A stretch of 64,000 bases of DNA from Terriglobia bacterium (GTDB lineage Bacteria > Acidobacteriota > Terriglobia > Acidiferrales > UBA7541): positions 62,001-126,000 of the forward strand of contig JAIQEV010000001.1 in the NCBI GenBank assembly GCA_020073585.1. Reading direction: 5' to 3'. Under the pieces are notes generated by a model, which searched no databases, was not told the origin of the DNA, and saw only the letters and a list, made by a program, of their open reading frames with translations. The position numbers were made by a program, and so were the translations under genes. Below, piece by piece: positions 1 through 7,907 of this stretch (position 1 is its first letter; each line of letters begins with the position of its first letter).

Positions 1-891
1 CTGCTGCTTATAGCGTTCGGGAATTTTCTTCTGACAGCCGGCGCAGATGTAGGCGACGCTCGCCTGGTCCACCTGCCCGTCGGCGTCGACGGAGTAGAAG
101 AGGCGGTACGCCTTCGATACCGGGTCCCTCCACCAAAAGACCTGCTTCAGGGAGCAGAAGGGACAGGGGACGTGGAAGCGCCGCATATCCGATCGCAGAA
201 AGTCGCGCTCGATCGGCGAGATGCCTTTCGGCTTCGCCGGCGTCGAACCCTTCACGATTTTGTAATCCGCATAGCCGTCGGTGCGGCGCGTGCCGATGGC
301 CACGGGATCGCCCTCGCCGTCCACGTCGATGGGATAGCCGTCAACCTCGTCGAAGAGCACCACGGGGACGGGATCGCTGCGGAGCCCGGCGCCGGAGTTC
401 GCCCCGGTGAGTTTCAGGAATCCTCCGGGGAATTCCTTCAGCGCGAGGGTGTTCCCCGCGCGGCGCGACGTCGGCGGTTTGATTTTCGAGCGCAGCGCCG
501 TGCAGGACTCGATCATCGGCGTGATCCGCTTCTTCCCGTAGTCCTTCGCGTTGTCGATGGTCGGCTGCACGAGCATGATCGGCTTGGGGTCCGCGTCGAT
601 GTAGTAGCCGCAGATGTTATTGATCACCGCGTCGGAGTAGCCGACCTGCGTGCTCTTCTGAATCACCACCTCGTGAACGAGCGGGTCCAGGATGACGTCC
701 ATCATTTCGATTTGAAACTTCTCCGGCTTGAACGGACCCGGCCGTGATGTGGTGCCTTTCGGAAGGACGCGGTTCCGCACCGCCCACTCGGAGACGGTGA
801 TATCCGGCGGCGGATCGAAGTGCGCGTAAACGCGCGAAAGGACGCCGGCCAGATTAGCTAGAGCGCTTGGGTGTGTTTGGGTTTCCACCAT
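1..891 (-). CDS. Phage terminase large subunit, GpA family (partial)
   Basis: ATPase/nuclease motor that packages phage DNA into proheads. The visible 297 residues run from the N-terminus off the left edge, so the C-terminal nuclease part is missing. The GpA-type ATPase motif lies at residues 79-86 (KSTQVGYS), an acidic Walker B-like segment at 176-183 (PVVLFDEV), and CxxC pairs at 243-246 and 283-286 look zinc-binding. The ATG at 891 is chosen; a GTG follows directly. The start overlaps the end of the small terminase gene by 38 bases, the usual pairing. Family assignment is by motif and context and is confident. Confidence 0.93.
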   Translation of the reverse strand, partial: MVETQTHPSALANLAGVLSRVYAHFDPPPDITVSEWAVRNRVLPKGTTSRPGPFKPEKFQIEMMDVILDPLVHEVVIQKSTQVGYSDAVINNICGYYIDADPKPIMLVQPTIDNAKDYGKKRITPMIESCTALRSKIKPPTSRRAGNTLALKEFPGGFLKLTGANSGAGLRSDPVPVVLFDEVDGYPIDVDGEGDPVAIGTRRTDGYADYKIVKGSTPAKPKGISPIERDFLRSDMRRFHVPCPFCSLKQVFWWRDPVSKAYRLFYSVDADGQVDQASVAYICAGCQKKIPERYKQQ

Positions 892-1357
892 CGTTCACTG
901 CCCGCGCCAGATACGCGAGCGACTCCTTGCACGCCTTCTCGATCTTCGCCTGGATCATGACGCGGGAAGTTTCGCCCACGAGTTCGGGAGCGAGCCGCGG
1001 AGGGAGCGCCATGATGCGCGCCTTCGTGGTGAGCACCAGGTCGGTGAGTGTTGCCTCGACGTCCGGGAGCGCCACGAGCAGACCGCGCTCTTTCGCCAGT
1101 TCCATCTCGCGCAGATCGGCATCCGCCCGGAGCAGGCGCACCCGCTCCTCGCGCTCGCCGACGAACCCGCCGTCGAGAGTCGGGACTGCCTTCTTCTCCA
1201 GCGCCTGCTGCAGGTACCGGATGTACCAGAGCATGCACTTCACGGGGTCGTATTGTCCGCGCGCCTCGCGTGGCATTCCCTCCTTCACGAGCTGCTGCAC
1301 GCGCTGCTCCGTAAGATTCAGAGCGCCGGCTACTTTCTTGACGTCGACGGTTGGCAT
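854..1357 (-). CDS. Phage terminase small subunit (Nu1-like)
   Basis: 167 residues. The N-terminal 30 residues resemble the winged helix-turn-helix that Nu1-type small terminases use to recognise the packaging site (KVAGALNLTEQRVQQLVKEG). A helical, charged middle part follows, with an EREERVRLLRADADLREMEL stretch, which suits oligomerisation. It lies directly upstream of the large terminase subunit and overlaps it. Function follows from the family and position; no enzymatic role is expected. Confidence 0.85.
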   Translation of the reverse strand: MPTVDVKKVAGALNLTEQRVQQLVKEGMPREARGQYDPVKCMLWYIRYLQQALEKKAVPTLDGGFVGEREERVRLLRADADLREMELAKERGLLVALPDVEATLTDLVLTTKARIMALPPRLAPELVGETSRVMIQAKIEKACKESLAYLARAVNDGGNPNTPKRSS

Positions 1358-1363
1358 GAGCGC

Positions 1364-1651
1364 CTATGCTTTGCCCGGCTCCTGGCCGGCAGGAGCCTCG
1401 CGTTCGCGTCTCCAAACGAAATTGAAAGCCGCCGGCCCGACCTGCACGAGCGAGTACTCATGCTGCGGGAGCCGGCGCTCGAGGTCATTCGCGGTTTCCT
1501 CGAGCATTTTCTCGATGGCTTCCTCGCTGTAGCCATGCCCCGGCTTCGCGCGAAACTTCCTGGTGGTTTTGCCATTGTTCCAGACGTTGAACACGCGGAG
1601 CGTGACGCATTTCCAGAGGCGCGACTTCCCTCCAGGAGCGAAATGTTTCAC
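1364..1651 (-). CDS. Small phage protein of unknown function (95 aa)
   Basis: I do not recognise the family. The GTG start at 1651 overlaps the stop of the methyltransferase gene as GTGA, the same coupling used by its neighbours, so I prefer it to a longer reading frame that would begin at 1768 inside the upstream gene. The protein has a basic N-terminal half (KSRLWKCVTLRVFNVW) and an acidic helix (YSEEAIEKMLEETANDLERR). It sits between the methyltransferase and the small terminase subunit. Confidence 0.6.
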   Translation of the reverse strand: MKHFAPGGKSRLWKCVTLRVFNVWNNGKTTRKFRAKPGHGYSEEAIEKMLEETANDLERRLPQHEYSLVQVGPAAFNFVWRREREAPAGQEPGKA

Positions 1652-2958
1652 TGGCGCGCCTCCCTCTTCGCTTTCTTTCCCGTCACCTGCTCCCACCTGA
1701 GAACGATGACGTCGCAGAACTTCGGCTCGAGTTCGCAAAGGTAGGCGGTCCGCCCGAGCTTTTCGCACGAGATGAGAGTCGAGCCGGAGCCGCCGAACGG
1801 ATCGAACACCAGGTCGTTTTTCTTCGTGGAATTGCGGAGCATCTTGTCGATGAGCGCGACGGGCTTCATCGTCGGATGGTCTTCGTTCTTTTTATGCTTC
1901 GGGATTTTGATTACGGTCGTTTCGAGTTCGTCGATGGTGATCTTCTCGCCGCGGATCTGAAACCACTGATCCCCGAGCCGCAGCCGGTAGAGATTCGGTT
2001 CGATCTGGGTGAGTGGGGCCTCGAGCATGAACTCCGCGATGGTCGTGGACTTCCGGTCGCCGTACCATTTGTGCGAGCCGGTCGGCTTCCAGCCGTAGAG
2101 AATCGGCTCATGCTGCCACTGGTAATCGGAGCGCCCGAGCACCAGCGAGTCCTTGCACCAGATCAAACAGCCGGCGAGCTTGAACCCTGCCTCTTTGAAC
2201 GCGCCCCGAAAATTCAGACCCTCAATGTCAGCGTGGCAAACGTAGATCGGCGCGCCATCCTTCAGCATACGAAACATAAGCGCGAAGGCGCGGAGCGCGA
2301 AGGCGCGGAATTCCTCGTCTCCCATGTTGTCGTTTTTGATCTTCCCGGCGCCGCCTTCGTAGTTCACGTTGTATGGAGGGTCGGTAAAGACGGCGTCCGC
2401 CTTCGCGCCGGAGAAAAGTTTTTCGATGACGAACGGGTCCGTGGAGTCTCCGCAGATGAGCCGATGCTTTCCGAGCTGGATGAGCTCGCCGGGGAAGGTC
2501 GCCGGCTTCGCCGGCGTGGCGGGGATCGCGTCCTCTTCGGCTCCCGGGAGCAGACCGCCCTGCTCGAGGTTCAAGAGTTCATTGATCTCGTCGGCGTCGA
2601 ACCCGGTCACCTCGAGGTTGAATCCGAGCTTCGACAGATCGCCGAGTTCCAGCGCGAGAAGTTCCTCATCCCACTCCGCCTCTTCGTGGACCCTGTTGTC
2701 TGCGAGCCGGTATGCCTTCACCTGCGACGGTGAGAGATCGCGCGCCACGAGGACCGGGACTTCCTTCATGCCGAGCCGGAGCGCCGCGAGCAACCTGGTG
2801 TGCCCGACGATGATGACATCGTCTTTGTCTACGACGATCGGCTGCTTAAATCCGAACTCCTTGATGGAGCGCGCTACTTTCTCGACAGCGTCCTCGTTGC
2901 GCCGCGGATTTCTTTTGTACGGGATGACTCTGCTGACGCTCCACTGCTCGATTTTCAT
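1648..2958 (-). CDS. ParB-like domain fused to N4/N6 DNA methyltransferase
   Basis: 436 residues. The first 100 or so residues form a ParB/Srx-type domain (IIVGHTRLLAALRLGM is the typical GHTR/GxxR segment). The rest is a DNA methyltransferase of the beta class, because motif IV (TDPPYN) comes before the SAM-binding motif (FDPFGGSGST) near the C-terminus. Such phage enzymes methylate adenine or cytosine N4 and may protect phage DNA from restriction. The ATG at 2958 has GGAG nine bases upstream; a start at 3000 has no such support. No restriction endonuclease gene is adjacent. Confidence 0.9.
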   Translation of the reverse strand: MKIEQWSVSRVIPYKRNPRRNEDAVEKVARSIKEFGFKQPIVVDKDDVIIVGHTRLLAALRLGMKEVPVLVARDLSPSQVKAYRLADNRVHEEAEWDEELLALELGDLSKLGFNLEVTGFDADEINELLNLEQGGLLPGAEEDAIPATPAKPATFPGELIQLGKHRLICGDSTDPFVIEKLFSGAKADAVFTDPPYNVNYEGGAGKIKNDNMGDEEFRAFALRAFALMFRMLKDGAPIYVCHADIEGLNFRGAFKEAGFKLAGCLIWCKDSLVLGRSDYQWQHEPILYGWKPTGSHKWYGDRKSTTIAEFMLEAPLTQIEPNLYRLRLGDQWFQIRGEKITIDELETTVIKIPKHKKNEDHPTMKPVALIDKMLRNSTKKNDLVFDPFGGSGSTLISCEKLGRTAYLCELEPKFCDVIVLRWEQVTGKKAKREARQ

Positions 2959-3100
2959 TCCGACGCTCCAGAACTGCAGCCAAACGAAAAACAAAAACAA
3001 AGTCCGTCAAAAAACTTCGGTACCAAGACCTAGCTCGAACTCGCCGTCACCCTCGAAGCGCCCACCCCCTGGGGAGGACCCTGCGCGCGCCTGGCATCGG

Positions 3101-3415
3101 TCACCACCATCCGCGAACGCGGCCCAGGCCATAGAGGAGAGCCATGCCAGCACCCCACGCGAACAGCACATAGACAAGCGGTCGTGCAGCCCGCCACACC
3201 CGCACCCACCACGGCACCCAGGGCAGGGGATCGCTGGCAGGCACAGCGAGTGCCCCTGCAGGCGGACAGAACGCCGCTGCATGCACGATGGAATGGACAG
3301 GCCCATCCCAGTCCACACCGAACTGCTGCGCCGCAGAGAGGCGCTGGCCGCGCCACACTTCCACAAACACGCCTTCTAAGACATACACATCGAACTCCTC
3401 ATCGCGAGGGATCAT
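3101..3415 (-). CDS. Small phage protein with one C-terminal membrane helix
   Basis: 104 residues, not recognised. The start overlaps the stop of the tail-protein gene as ATGA. Residues about 75-97 are hydrophobic (ARPLVYVLFAWGAGMALLYG) and end in a short basic, tryptophan-rich tail. One C-terminal membrane helix would fit a lysis accessory or membrane-anchored phage protein, but nothing identifies it as a holin or spanin. The 142 bases between its stop and the methyltransferase gene hold no gene that I can support. Confidence 0.6.
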   Translation of the reverse strand: MIPRDEEFDVYVLEGVFVEVWRGQRLSAAQQFGVDWDGPVHSIVHAAAFCPPAGALAVPASDPLPWVPWWVRVWRAARPLVYVLFAWGAGMALLYGLGRVRGWW

Positions 3416-4056
3416 GCGCCACGCCCCGCGCGTTTCAGGATTTCTTTCGTGAACTCTTCGGTGAAGATCGGCCCAAACCGCTGCCCGATCACCTTCAGCA
3501 TGGCGTTGCGCAGGTGGATGTGCTGCGGGAGTTTGGCCGATGGCTGGAACGAGTAGATGAGTGCGGTCGCATCGGGAGAATTGCCCGCAGCGACGCGCTG
3601 GAAGATGCCGACATTCGGAATCAGGAAGGTCTTTTTGCGCCCTTTACGATTGTCGAAGCGAAGATTCGTGTAGCGCAGCGACGTCAGGACGGGATCGGGG
3701 AAAGATGGCCGCGGCGCTTCACCCGTGAGCGGGATCGCGATATCCGGCCCTTTCCTGGGCTCCTTCGTTCCGCCTTCCTCGAGGAAACCGAGAATCAGTG
3801 GCGCGCCCTGGACTTTGTTGTCGATGCCGATGACCGCGGTGAGATTGTTGACCTTCGAGTACTGCAGGATTTTTATCCGATTGAGGATGAACTTTTTGCG
3901 GACCTGCAGGTCGGCGGCGACTTCCTTCTGGCCGGCGTCGACCGCTTCCTTCGCCGTGCGCGTGATCGCATTGTTCGCGGCATACGGAAGCTGCCGGAGC
4001 ACGGCTGCGGTGAGCTTTACCACGGCCTCGGCGTCGATGTTCACGCTAATCTTCAT
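3412..4056 (-). CDS. Phage minor tail / tail-completion protein-like
   Basis: 214 residues. The opening MKISVNIDAEAVVKLTAAVL and the following Ala/Lys-rich helices (NAITRTAKEAVDAGQKEVAA) resemble phage minor tail proteins of the lambda Z / HK97 gp10 type, which act at the head-tail joint or tail tube end. The assignment rests on overall pattern and on neighbouring terminase genes, so it is moderate. The ATG at 4056 follows a GGGGG Shine-Dalgarno-like run and overlaps the upstream stop as ATGA. Confidence 0.6.
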   Translation of the reverse strand: MKISVNIDAEAVVKLTAAVLRQLPYAANNAITRTAKEAVDAGQKEVAADLQVRKKFILNRIKILQYSKVNNLTAVIGIDNKVQGAPLILGFLEEGGTKEPRKGPDIAIPLTGEAPRPSFPDPVLTSLRYTNLRFDNRKGRKKTFLIPNVGIFQRVAAGNSPDATALIYSFQPSAKLPQHIHLRNAMLKVIGQRFGPIFTEEFTKEILKRAGRGA

Positions 4057-4247
4057 TTGACCCCCACAATCTGTTGTGCGGCCCATTGCCCGGACAGTCC
4101 GAGCCGGAGGATTTCGTGGTTTGCGTCTTCCTTGCAGACGAACCGCCGCGCGAATTTGCGATGAAACGTTATGTCGATCTCCGCGCCTTCAGAGCGCGCT
4201 TTGATCCAACATGGTGCTATTCCTGAGTACTCGATCACCCAGATCAT
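4053..4247 (-). CDS. Small phage protein of unknown function (64 aa)
   Basis: 64 residues with no recognised motif. It is accepted because both ends are coupled: its start overlaps the Gp37/Gp68 stop as ATGA and its own stop overlaps the tail-protein start as ATGA. Confidence 0.65.
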   Translation of the reverse strand: MIWVIEYSGIAPCWIKARSEGAEIDITFHRKFARRFVCKEDANHEILRLGLSGQWAAQQIVGVK

Positions 4248-5068
4248 CCGTTCAATCCTTGCGGGAATTCCTTGATCGCCAAATCTTCAGGAATTGGAAC
4301 GTCGTTATGACCGCACTGGCCTCCCATTTGCTTCATGAAAAACGGGATGCCGAGATCGGAGCAGAGATTGCGAACGGAGCGCGGCCACGCCGGGTCCATC
4401 GGACGCGCATGTGGGCAGGATTCCCCTCCGCAGATAATCCAGTCGAACTCTGCGACCGCCGCTAGATTGCAATCCATAGCCGCGAAGAAGTCGACCGGAC
4501 CGATGGCCGGTTCGTAACTGACAAAGCGAACTGCCGCGGGACACCTTGCGAGGATCGGGAGCAGGCGGTTTGCGGTCCCCTGGTCTTCCACGCTGACGCC
4601 AAACCACCAATTCGCGGGCGGCCAGGACTGACCGTAGGTCTGCTCGAACGCCAGAGCGACATCGGGAACGCTGCCCGCGCGCAGTGCATCGAGCATTCGG
4701 TCCGGCCGCTTCGTGAGGATCTGATACGTGTGCTGCGGCGCGCGCGCCATGACGCCGAAAATGTCCGCGAGCCATTCCAGTTTCACGCCAGGATGGAACA
4801 GATCGCTCATCGAGTTGACGAAGATTCTCTGCGGCTCTTTCCAGTGGAGCGGGTCCTCGAGATGCTTTTCGATGAGCCGTACTTCTCCAGTCCAGCGCGC
4901 GTCGCCGCCTTTGAATTCAGCGAGACCTTCGTATGGCCGGCCGGTGCCGCTGAAGCGAGCGGCGATGGATTCGGCGTAGCAGTTTCTGCAGCCTTCGCTG
5001 ACGCGAGAGCAGCCACGGATCGGATTCCAGGTCGCATCTGTCCATTCGATTTTTGTTTTCTCGCCCAT
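4244..5068 (-). CDS. Phage Gp37/Gp68 (DUF5131) family protein
   Basis: 274 residues. The N-terminus IEWTDATWNPIRGC and the cysteine motif C-x6-C-x2-C (CSRVSEGCRNCYAE, residues about 20-30) are the hallmark of the Gp37/Gp68 family, followed by FVNSMSDLFHPGV and ILTKRPDRM. The cysteine cluster suggests a radical-SAM-like iron-sulfur site, but the reaction is not established. In many genomes the family occurs next to a three-Cys-motif partner protein; no such partner is visible here. The ATG at 5068 has AGGA nine to ten bases upstream; a longer frame to 5158 would overlap the preceding gene. Confidence 0.9.
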   Translation of the reverse strand: MGEKTKIEWTDATWNPIRGCSRVSEGCRNCYAESIAARFSGTGRPYEGLAEFKGGDARWTGEVRLIEKHLEDPLHWKEPQRIFVNSMSDLFHPGVKLEWLADIFGVMARAPQHTYQILTKRPDRMLDALRAGSVPDVALAFEQTYGQSWPPANWWFGVSVEDQGTANRLLPILARCPAAVRFVSYEPAIGPVDFFAAMDCNLAAVAEFDWIICGGESCPHARPMDPAWPRSVRNLCSDLGIPFFMKQMGGQCGHNDVPIPEDLAIKEFPQGLNG

Positions 5069-5070
5069 AG

Positions 5071-5334
5071 CTATCCTGCTTTCCTTTTGGGCTCGCGTTC
5101 CGGCGGGAGGGCCACTTGCTCCACGCGATGCCGGCACAGACCAGACGCGATGAAACAATCGCAGGCGCGGTCGCAGTGCAGCGGGTTGACGGCTTGAGCG
5201 ATGCGAATCTTCGCGAAAGCCGCCTTTTCGATCTGGCAGACCCGCATCGCCGAAAGCCCTAAGCGTTCTCCGACCGCGGCCTGCGACATGACCGTGTATC
5301 GCTCGATTGGGACTGCTGTTTTTCTTCGCGGCAT
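5071..5334 (-). CDS. Mini-protein with sigma-70 region 4-like HTH
   Basis: 87 residues. Residues about 14-40 (TVMSQAAVGERLGLSAMRVCQIEKAAFAKIR) match the region 4 helix-turn-helix of sigma-70 factors, in which VxQIEKxAxxKLR is typical. There is no region 2, so it is not a complete sigma factor. It could be a phage late-gene regulator or an anti-host factor that acts at the -35 element or on RNA polymerase. The C-terminal half has three cysteines (CDRACDCF) and a further CRH. It ends two bases before the start of the Gp37/Gp68 gene. Confidence 0.75.
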   Translation of the reverse strand: MPRRKTAVPIERYTVMSQAAVGERLGLSAMRVCQIEKAAFAKIRIAQAVNPLHCDRACDCFIASGLCRHRVEQVALPPEREPKRKAG

Positions 5335-5453
5335 TCGGTTCTCCCCATTCGGAATTCTTCAGCTATGGCCACGGCGTCTATCTCCGTTTCAGAGCTGCTG
5401 GTCCGCTCCGCGAGAGCATCGCGGAGCCACTGCTTCTCGATCCCGCTCCTCAT
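5259..5453 (-). CDS. Possible small phage protein (64 aa)
   Basis: An ATG at 5453 follows a GGAAAGGG sequence. The predicted peptide (MRSGIEKQWLRDALAER at its start) looks protein-like in its first 35 residues but becomes low in complexity where it overlaps the sigma-like gene by 76 bases. The overlap makes this call uncertain. Confidence 0.4.
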   Translation of the reverse strand: MRSGIEKQWLRDALAERTSSSETEIDAVAIAEEFRMGRTECREEKQQSQSSDTRSCRRPRSENA

Positions 5454-5469
5454 GGTTTTGCCCTTTCCC

Positions 5470-6114
5470 TCAACAGGAGCTTCTGAGTTTCTGCTGCAGC
5501 ATCTCGGCCTGATCCATGAGCAGGCGGCGCCGAGCGTCGAGTTCTTCCCCGGTTTTTTCCACACGCGGCAGGGAGTGAACCGCCGTCACGGCCCTGATTG
5601 TTTCTTCAGGTAGGTTCTTAACTTCTTTACGGGGCAAACTCTTGCCCCCAACGGGGGCAAGAGTTTGCCCCATGTGAATCTGAGACACAGTAGAAATCCA
5701 CTGCTTTTCCACAGGGTTATCCACAGCCTTTCCTTCCCGGCGGATCGTAGCGACGGGTGGCGCGAGCAGGGGGAGCTGCGCTGCCGGAGCCGGAGCTTCG
5801 TTCTGCCACTTCGCGGACCCGAGCAGCCGCACCGTCATCCCGCCTCCGAAGCCGATGACGCGGACGTCCACGAGGCCCGCGCGCTTGAGTTTCGCCATGT
5901 GGTACTTCAGCGTGCGGAGGCAAGGCCGATCATCGGGATTCCCCGGCCAGCGCGCGAGCAGCCAGGTGTAGCTGAATGGTCGCCCGTAGTTGACCCGCCC
6001 ACTCGAATCGCATTGCAGATCGGTGAGCAGTTCGTGGAGTGCGAACGCGGAGCGGAGACTCTCCCACTGCGCAGCGCGATCCGGCTGCACCGGAACGAAA
6101 CGGAACTTGCTCAT
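5470..6114 (-). CDS. Phage winged-helix protein, possibly replication related
   Basis: 214 residues. Residues about 20-95 (FALHELLTDL, then YHMAKLKRAGLVDVRVIGFG) fit a winged helix-turn-helix of the kind found in phage replication initiators and regulators. The start overlaps the VRR-NUC stop as ATGA. The second half is low in complexity and carries a perfect 19-bp inverted repeat in its DNA (5631-5671). Position beside a VRR-NUC nuclease supports a replication or recombination role; this is inference. Confidence 0.65.
   Translation of the reverse strand: MSKFRFVPVQPDRAAQWESLRSAFALHELLTDLQCDSSGRVNYGRPFSYTWLLARWPGNPDDRPCLRTLKYHMAKLKRAGLVDVRVIGFGGGMTVRLLGSAKWQNEAPAPAAQLPLLAPPVATIRREGKAVDNPVEKQWISTVSQIHMGQTLAPVGGKSLPRKEVKNLPEETIRAVTAVHSLPRVEKTGEELDARRRLLMDQAEMLQQKLRSSC
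5631..5671. repeat. Perfect 19-bp inverted repeat inside a phage gene
   Basis: Arms 5631-5649 (ggggcaaactcttgccccc) and 5653-5671 are exact reverse complements, with a 3-base loop. It lies in the second half of the winged-helix gene and would form a very stable hairpin in either strand. There is no T-run, so it is not a standard terminator. Confidence 0.9.
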
Positions 6115-6629
6115 GATCGGAACGCCCTCCGGTTCAGGTGAAGCTGCGCGGCGACGTAGTCCTCGACATCCTTCGCGCTCCACGCCACGAGCACGATGGC
6201 GCCGCGGCGGTGTTTTTCGACCAGAAATTCGAGCTGCTCTTTCGACGGCTGGCCGGCGCGCCGGATGATCTTCTTTTTCTCGTCGATCCAGGCCGGAGCC
6301 TTGACTTCGATGTAGAGGGAGCGGCCATCGGGAGCGAGGGTTGCCTCGAGATCGGCAAAGCCTGCCGGAATCGCCGCGCCGGTTTTCACGTTCTGAATCC
6401 CTGCGAGGTTCACGCCGGCCGCGCGCGCGGCGCCCATCATTCGCCCGCGCTGGCGGCGACCGCCGGCATCGATGGGAACGGCGTCGACATCGAACAGCGC
6501 AAGCATCGCGAGGATGTCCGCCTGGACCTGCGCCTCGGTGATCTGGCGCATGAGGTAGAAGTCTGAATACTTATAGCCTTCGAACTTCCACGGGAATGGG
6601 TAGGCTTCGCTCATGGCCAAGGTTTTCAC
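6111..6629 (-). CDS. VRR-NUC domain nuclease
   Basis: 172 residues. The protein has the VRR-NUC pattern: an N-terminal helix (ITEAQVQADILAML), the GFADLEATL segment, the core LYIEVKAP (E-x-K) and the downstream GQPSKEQLEFLVEKHRRGAIVLVAWS. VRR-NUC proteins are PD-(D/E)xK nucleases, often Holliday-junction resolving in phages. The GTG start at 6629 is chosen because it overlaps the stop of the upstream 52-aa gene as GTGA; an internal ATG lies at 6614. It acts in the cytoplasm, presumably in phage DNA recombination. Confidence 0.88.
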   Translation of the reverse strand: MKTLAMSEAYPFPWKFEGYKYSDFYLMRQITEAQVQADILAMLALFDVDAVPIDAGGRRQRGRMMGAARAAGVNLAGIQNVKTGAAIPAGFADLEATLAPDGRSLYIEVKAPAWIDEKKKIIRRAGQPSKEQLEFLVEKHRRGAIVLVAWSAKDVEDYVAAQLHLNRRAFRS

Positions 6630-6784
6630 AGCCTCCGAAGCTGATTTAGATTGCCGTTTTTCTGAATCAGGCCGTTTTTAGAAAGAATGGATATGCTTCC
6701 TTCATCGCCTTCCCCCTTTAGAGCCTCTCTTACGATCAAAGTCTCGCCGCCGCGCCAGCGGCCCACCACCACGCGCGCCTTCAT
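6626..6784 (-). CDS. Small phage protein (52 aa)
   Basis: Short gene supported by coupling at both ends: its ATG at 6784 overlaps the upstream stop as ATGA and its TGA overlaps the GTG of the VRR-NUC gene as GTGA. The peptide begins MKARVVVGRWRGGETLIVRE and has no recognised motif. Confidence 0.6.
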   Translation of the reverse strand: MKARVVVGRWRGGETLIVREALKGEGDEGSISILSKNGLIQKNGNLNQLRRL

Positions 6785-6978
6785 TTCTTCGGCTCCGCCG
6801 TGAACTCGCGGAGGTAAGAGAGCGATTCCGCCATGCCCTCGAGCGAGTTATGCGCCATGTACCAGGCGGCGCACTGCAGCGCCGTGTCCGCCTCTCTGCT
6901 ACGGTTGGGACCAAGACTCGGGAGCAGCGCCCGGACCCGCGCCATTTCCTGTGTGAGCGATACAATGATATTCGGCAC
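6781..6978 (-). CDS. Small phage protein (65 aa)
   Basis: The GTG at 6978 has AAAGGA seven bases upstream, which decides the start over a longer frame to 7041. The peptide (VPNIIVSLTQEMARVRALLP...) is helical, with no recognised domain. It is translationally coupled to the next small gene. Confidence 0.6.
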   Translation of the reverse strand: MPNIIVSLTQEMARVRALLPSLGPNRSREADTALQCAAWYMAHNSLEGMAESLSYLREFTAEPKK

Positions 6979-7110
6979 TCTGATTCCTTTCTCAGCATCG
7001 GCGAGCGGTCTCGACTCCCACGAGACAGACCCTCCACACATTTGAGTCGCTCGCCGCGCCTCATCCGCGAGACCGAGACAGGTAACAGCCGCTCAGGATT
7101 CGCGGAATCT

Positions 7111-7380
7111 CTATTCGACGAAGAAGTGCAGAGGCTCAATCGTGATGGTCAGATTGTTCCTGACGGTATTTGTGGCGTAGTCGGTGCTCTGACTTCTCGA
7201 TGCGCTGACTTTCACCACCACCGACGGGTCCTGCGCCAGCAGCGCAGCCGCAACTAATTCGATCGCCGCCTGCCGGACACTCTCCTCCGGTTCCGAGCAT
7301 TTGCCTTGCCCGGAGAATTGCCTGTTGATTTCCACTCCTACTGCGGGAGCCTTCCCGACTGCCGCTACGCTCCATCTCAT
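7111..7380 (-). CDS. Phage protein of unknown function (89 aa)
   Basis: Not recognised. A good Shine-Dalgarno sequence (AAAGGAG) lies nine bases before the ATG at 7380. The C-terminal part (TNTVRNNLTITIEPLHFFVE) is rich in beta-formers. The 132 bases after it, up to 6979, hold nothing that I can support. Confidence 0.6.
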   Translation of the reverse strand: MRWSVAAVGKAPAVGVEINRQFSGQGKCSEPEESVRQAAIELVAAALLAQDPSVVVKVSASRSQSTDYATNTVRNNLTITIEPLHFFVE

Positions 7381-7398
7381 TTGCTGTTTCTCCTTTTT

Positions 7399-7650
7399 TC
7401 AACCCGAATGGTTCGGGCAGAAATCCTTGTCGCCGACGCGCCGCGCGCAGCGAACGCAGACCCGGGCGTCGCAAGTGATCGGATCTCCGCCGAGGGTCCG
7501 CGCGATCTCGAAATCGCAGAGCTGCGTCGCAGGCTGGGTGCCGGACCCGTCATGCAGGACCGTACAGAACTTGCACCGGGGAGCGCGCTCGGCCGCGTGT
7601 TTCACGATGGCGATGGTTCCGTCCGGGAGCTTGACGTAGGAACAGGGCAT
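7399..7650 (-). CDS. Small Cys-rich phage protein, probably zinc-binding
   Basis: 83 residues starting MPCSYVKLPDGTIAIVKH. Cysteines occur as CKFC, later VCVRC and then DKDFCPNH, which suggests one or two zinc-ribbon knuckles. It starts one base inside the upstream stop (TGATG). Function unknown; such proteins in phage operons are often nucleic-acid binding or adapter proteins. Confidence 0.65.
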   Translation of the reverse strand: MPCSYVKLPDGTIAIVKHAAERAPRCKFCTVLHDGSGTQPATQLCDFEIARTLGGDPITCDARVCVRCARRVGDKDFCPNHSG

Positions 7651-7907
7651 CAGTGGCCCCCTCCGATTAGCGTGCAGTCGCGGTAGTCGACGTGGTGAAC
7701 CTGTCGGCCGTTCGCGGAGATCACGCCGAGCTGCGTCGGGCTCGACCAATCTTTCGGTGCGAACGCGACGCGCGCGAACATTTCGCCGCGTCCCCATTTC
7801 ACCCGGACAGGCGAGCCGATGGGATATGCGCGGCCCACGGCGCGAGCGAGGACCTTCATCGCCCGCTCGTGATTGACCAGGAGTTCCTCAAGCGAAAGCG
7901 TCTTCAT
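7650..7907 (-). CDS. Small phage protein (85 aa)
   Basis: Begins MKTLSLEELLVNHERAMKVL and contains a beta-rich central stretch (PIGSPVRVKWGRGEMFARV) that might be a small SH3-like barrel; this is only an impression. The ATG overlaps the upstream stop as ATGA, which decides the start over a much longer, arginine-rich frame. Confidence 0.6.
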   Translation of the reverse strand: MKTLSLEELLVNHERAMKVLARAVGRAYPIGSPVRVKWGRGEMFARVAFAPKDWSSPTQLGVISANGRQVHHVDYRDCTLIGGGH

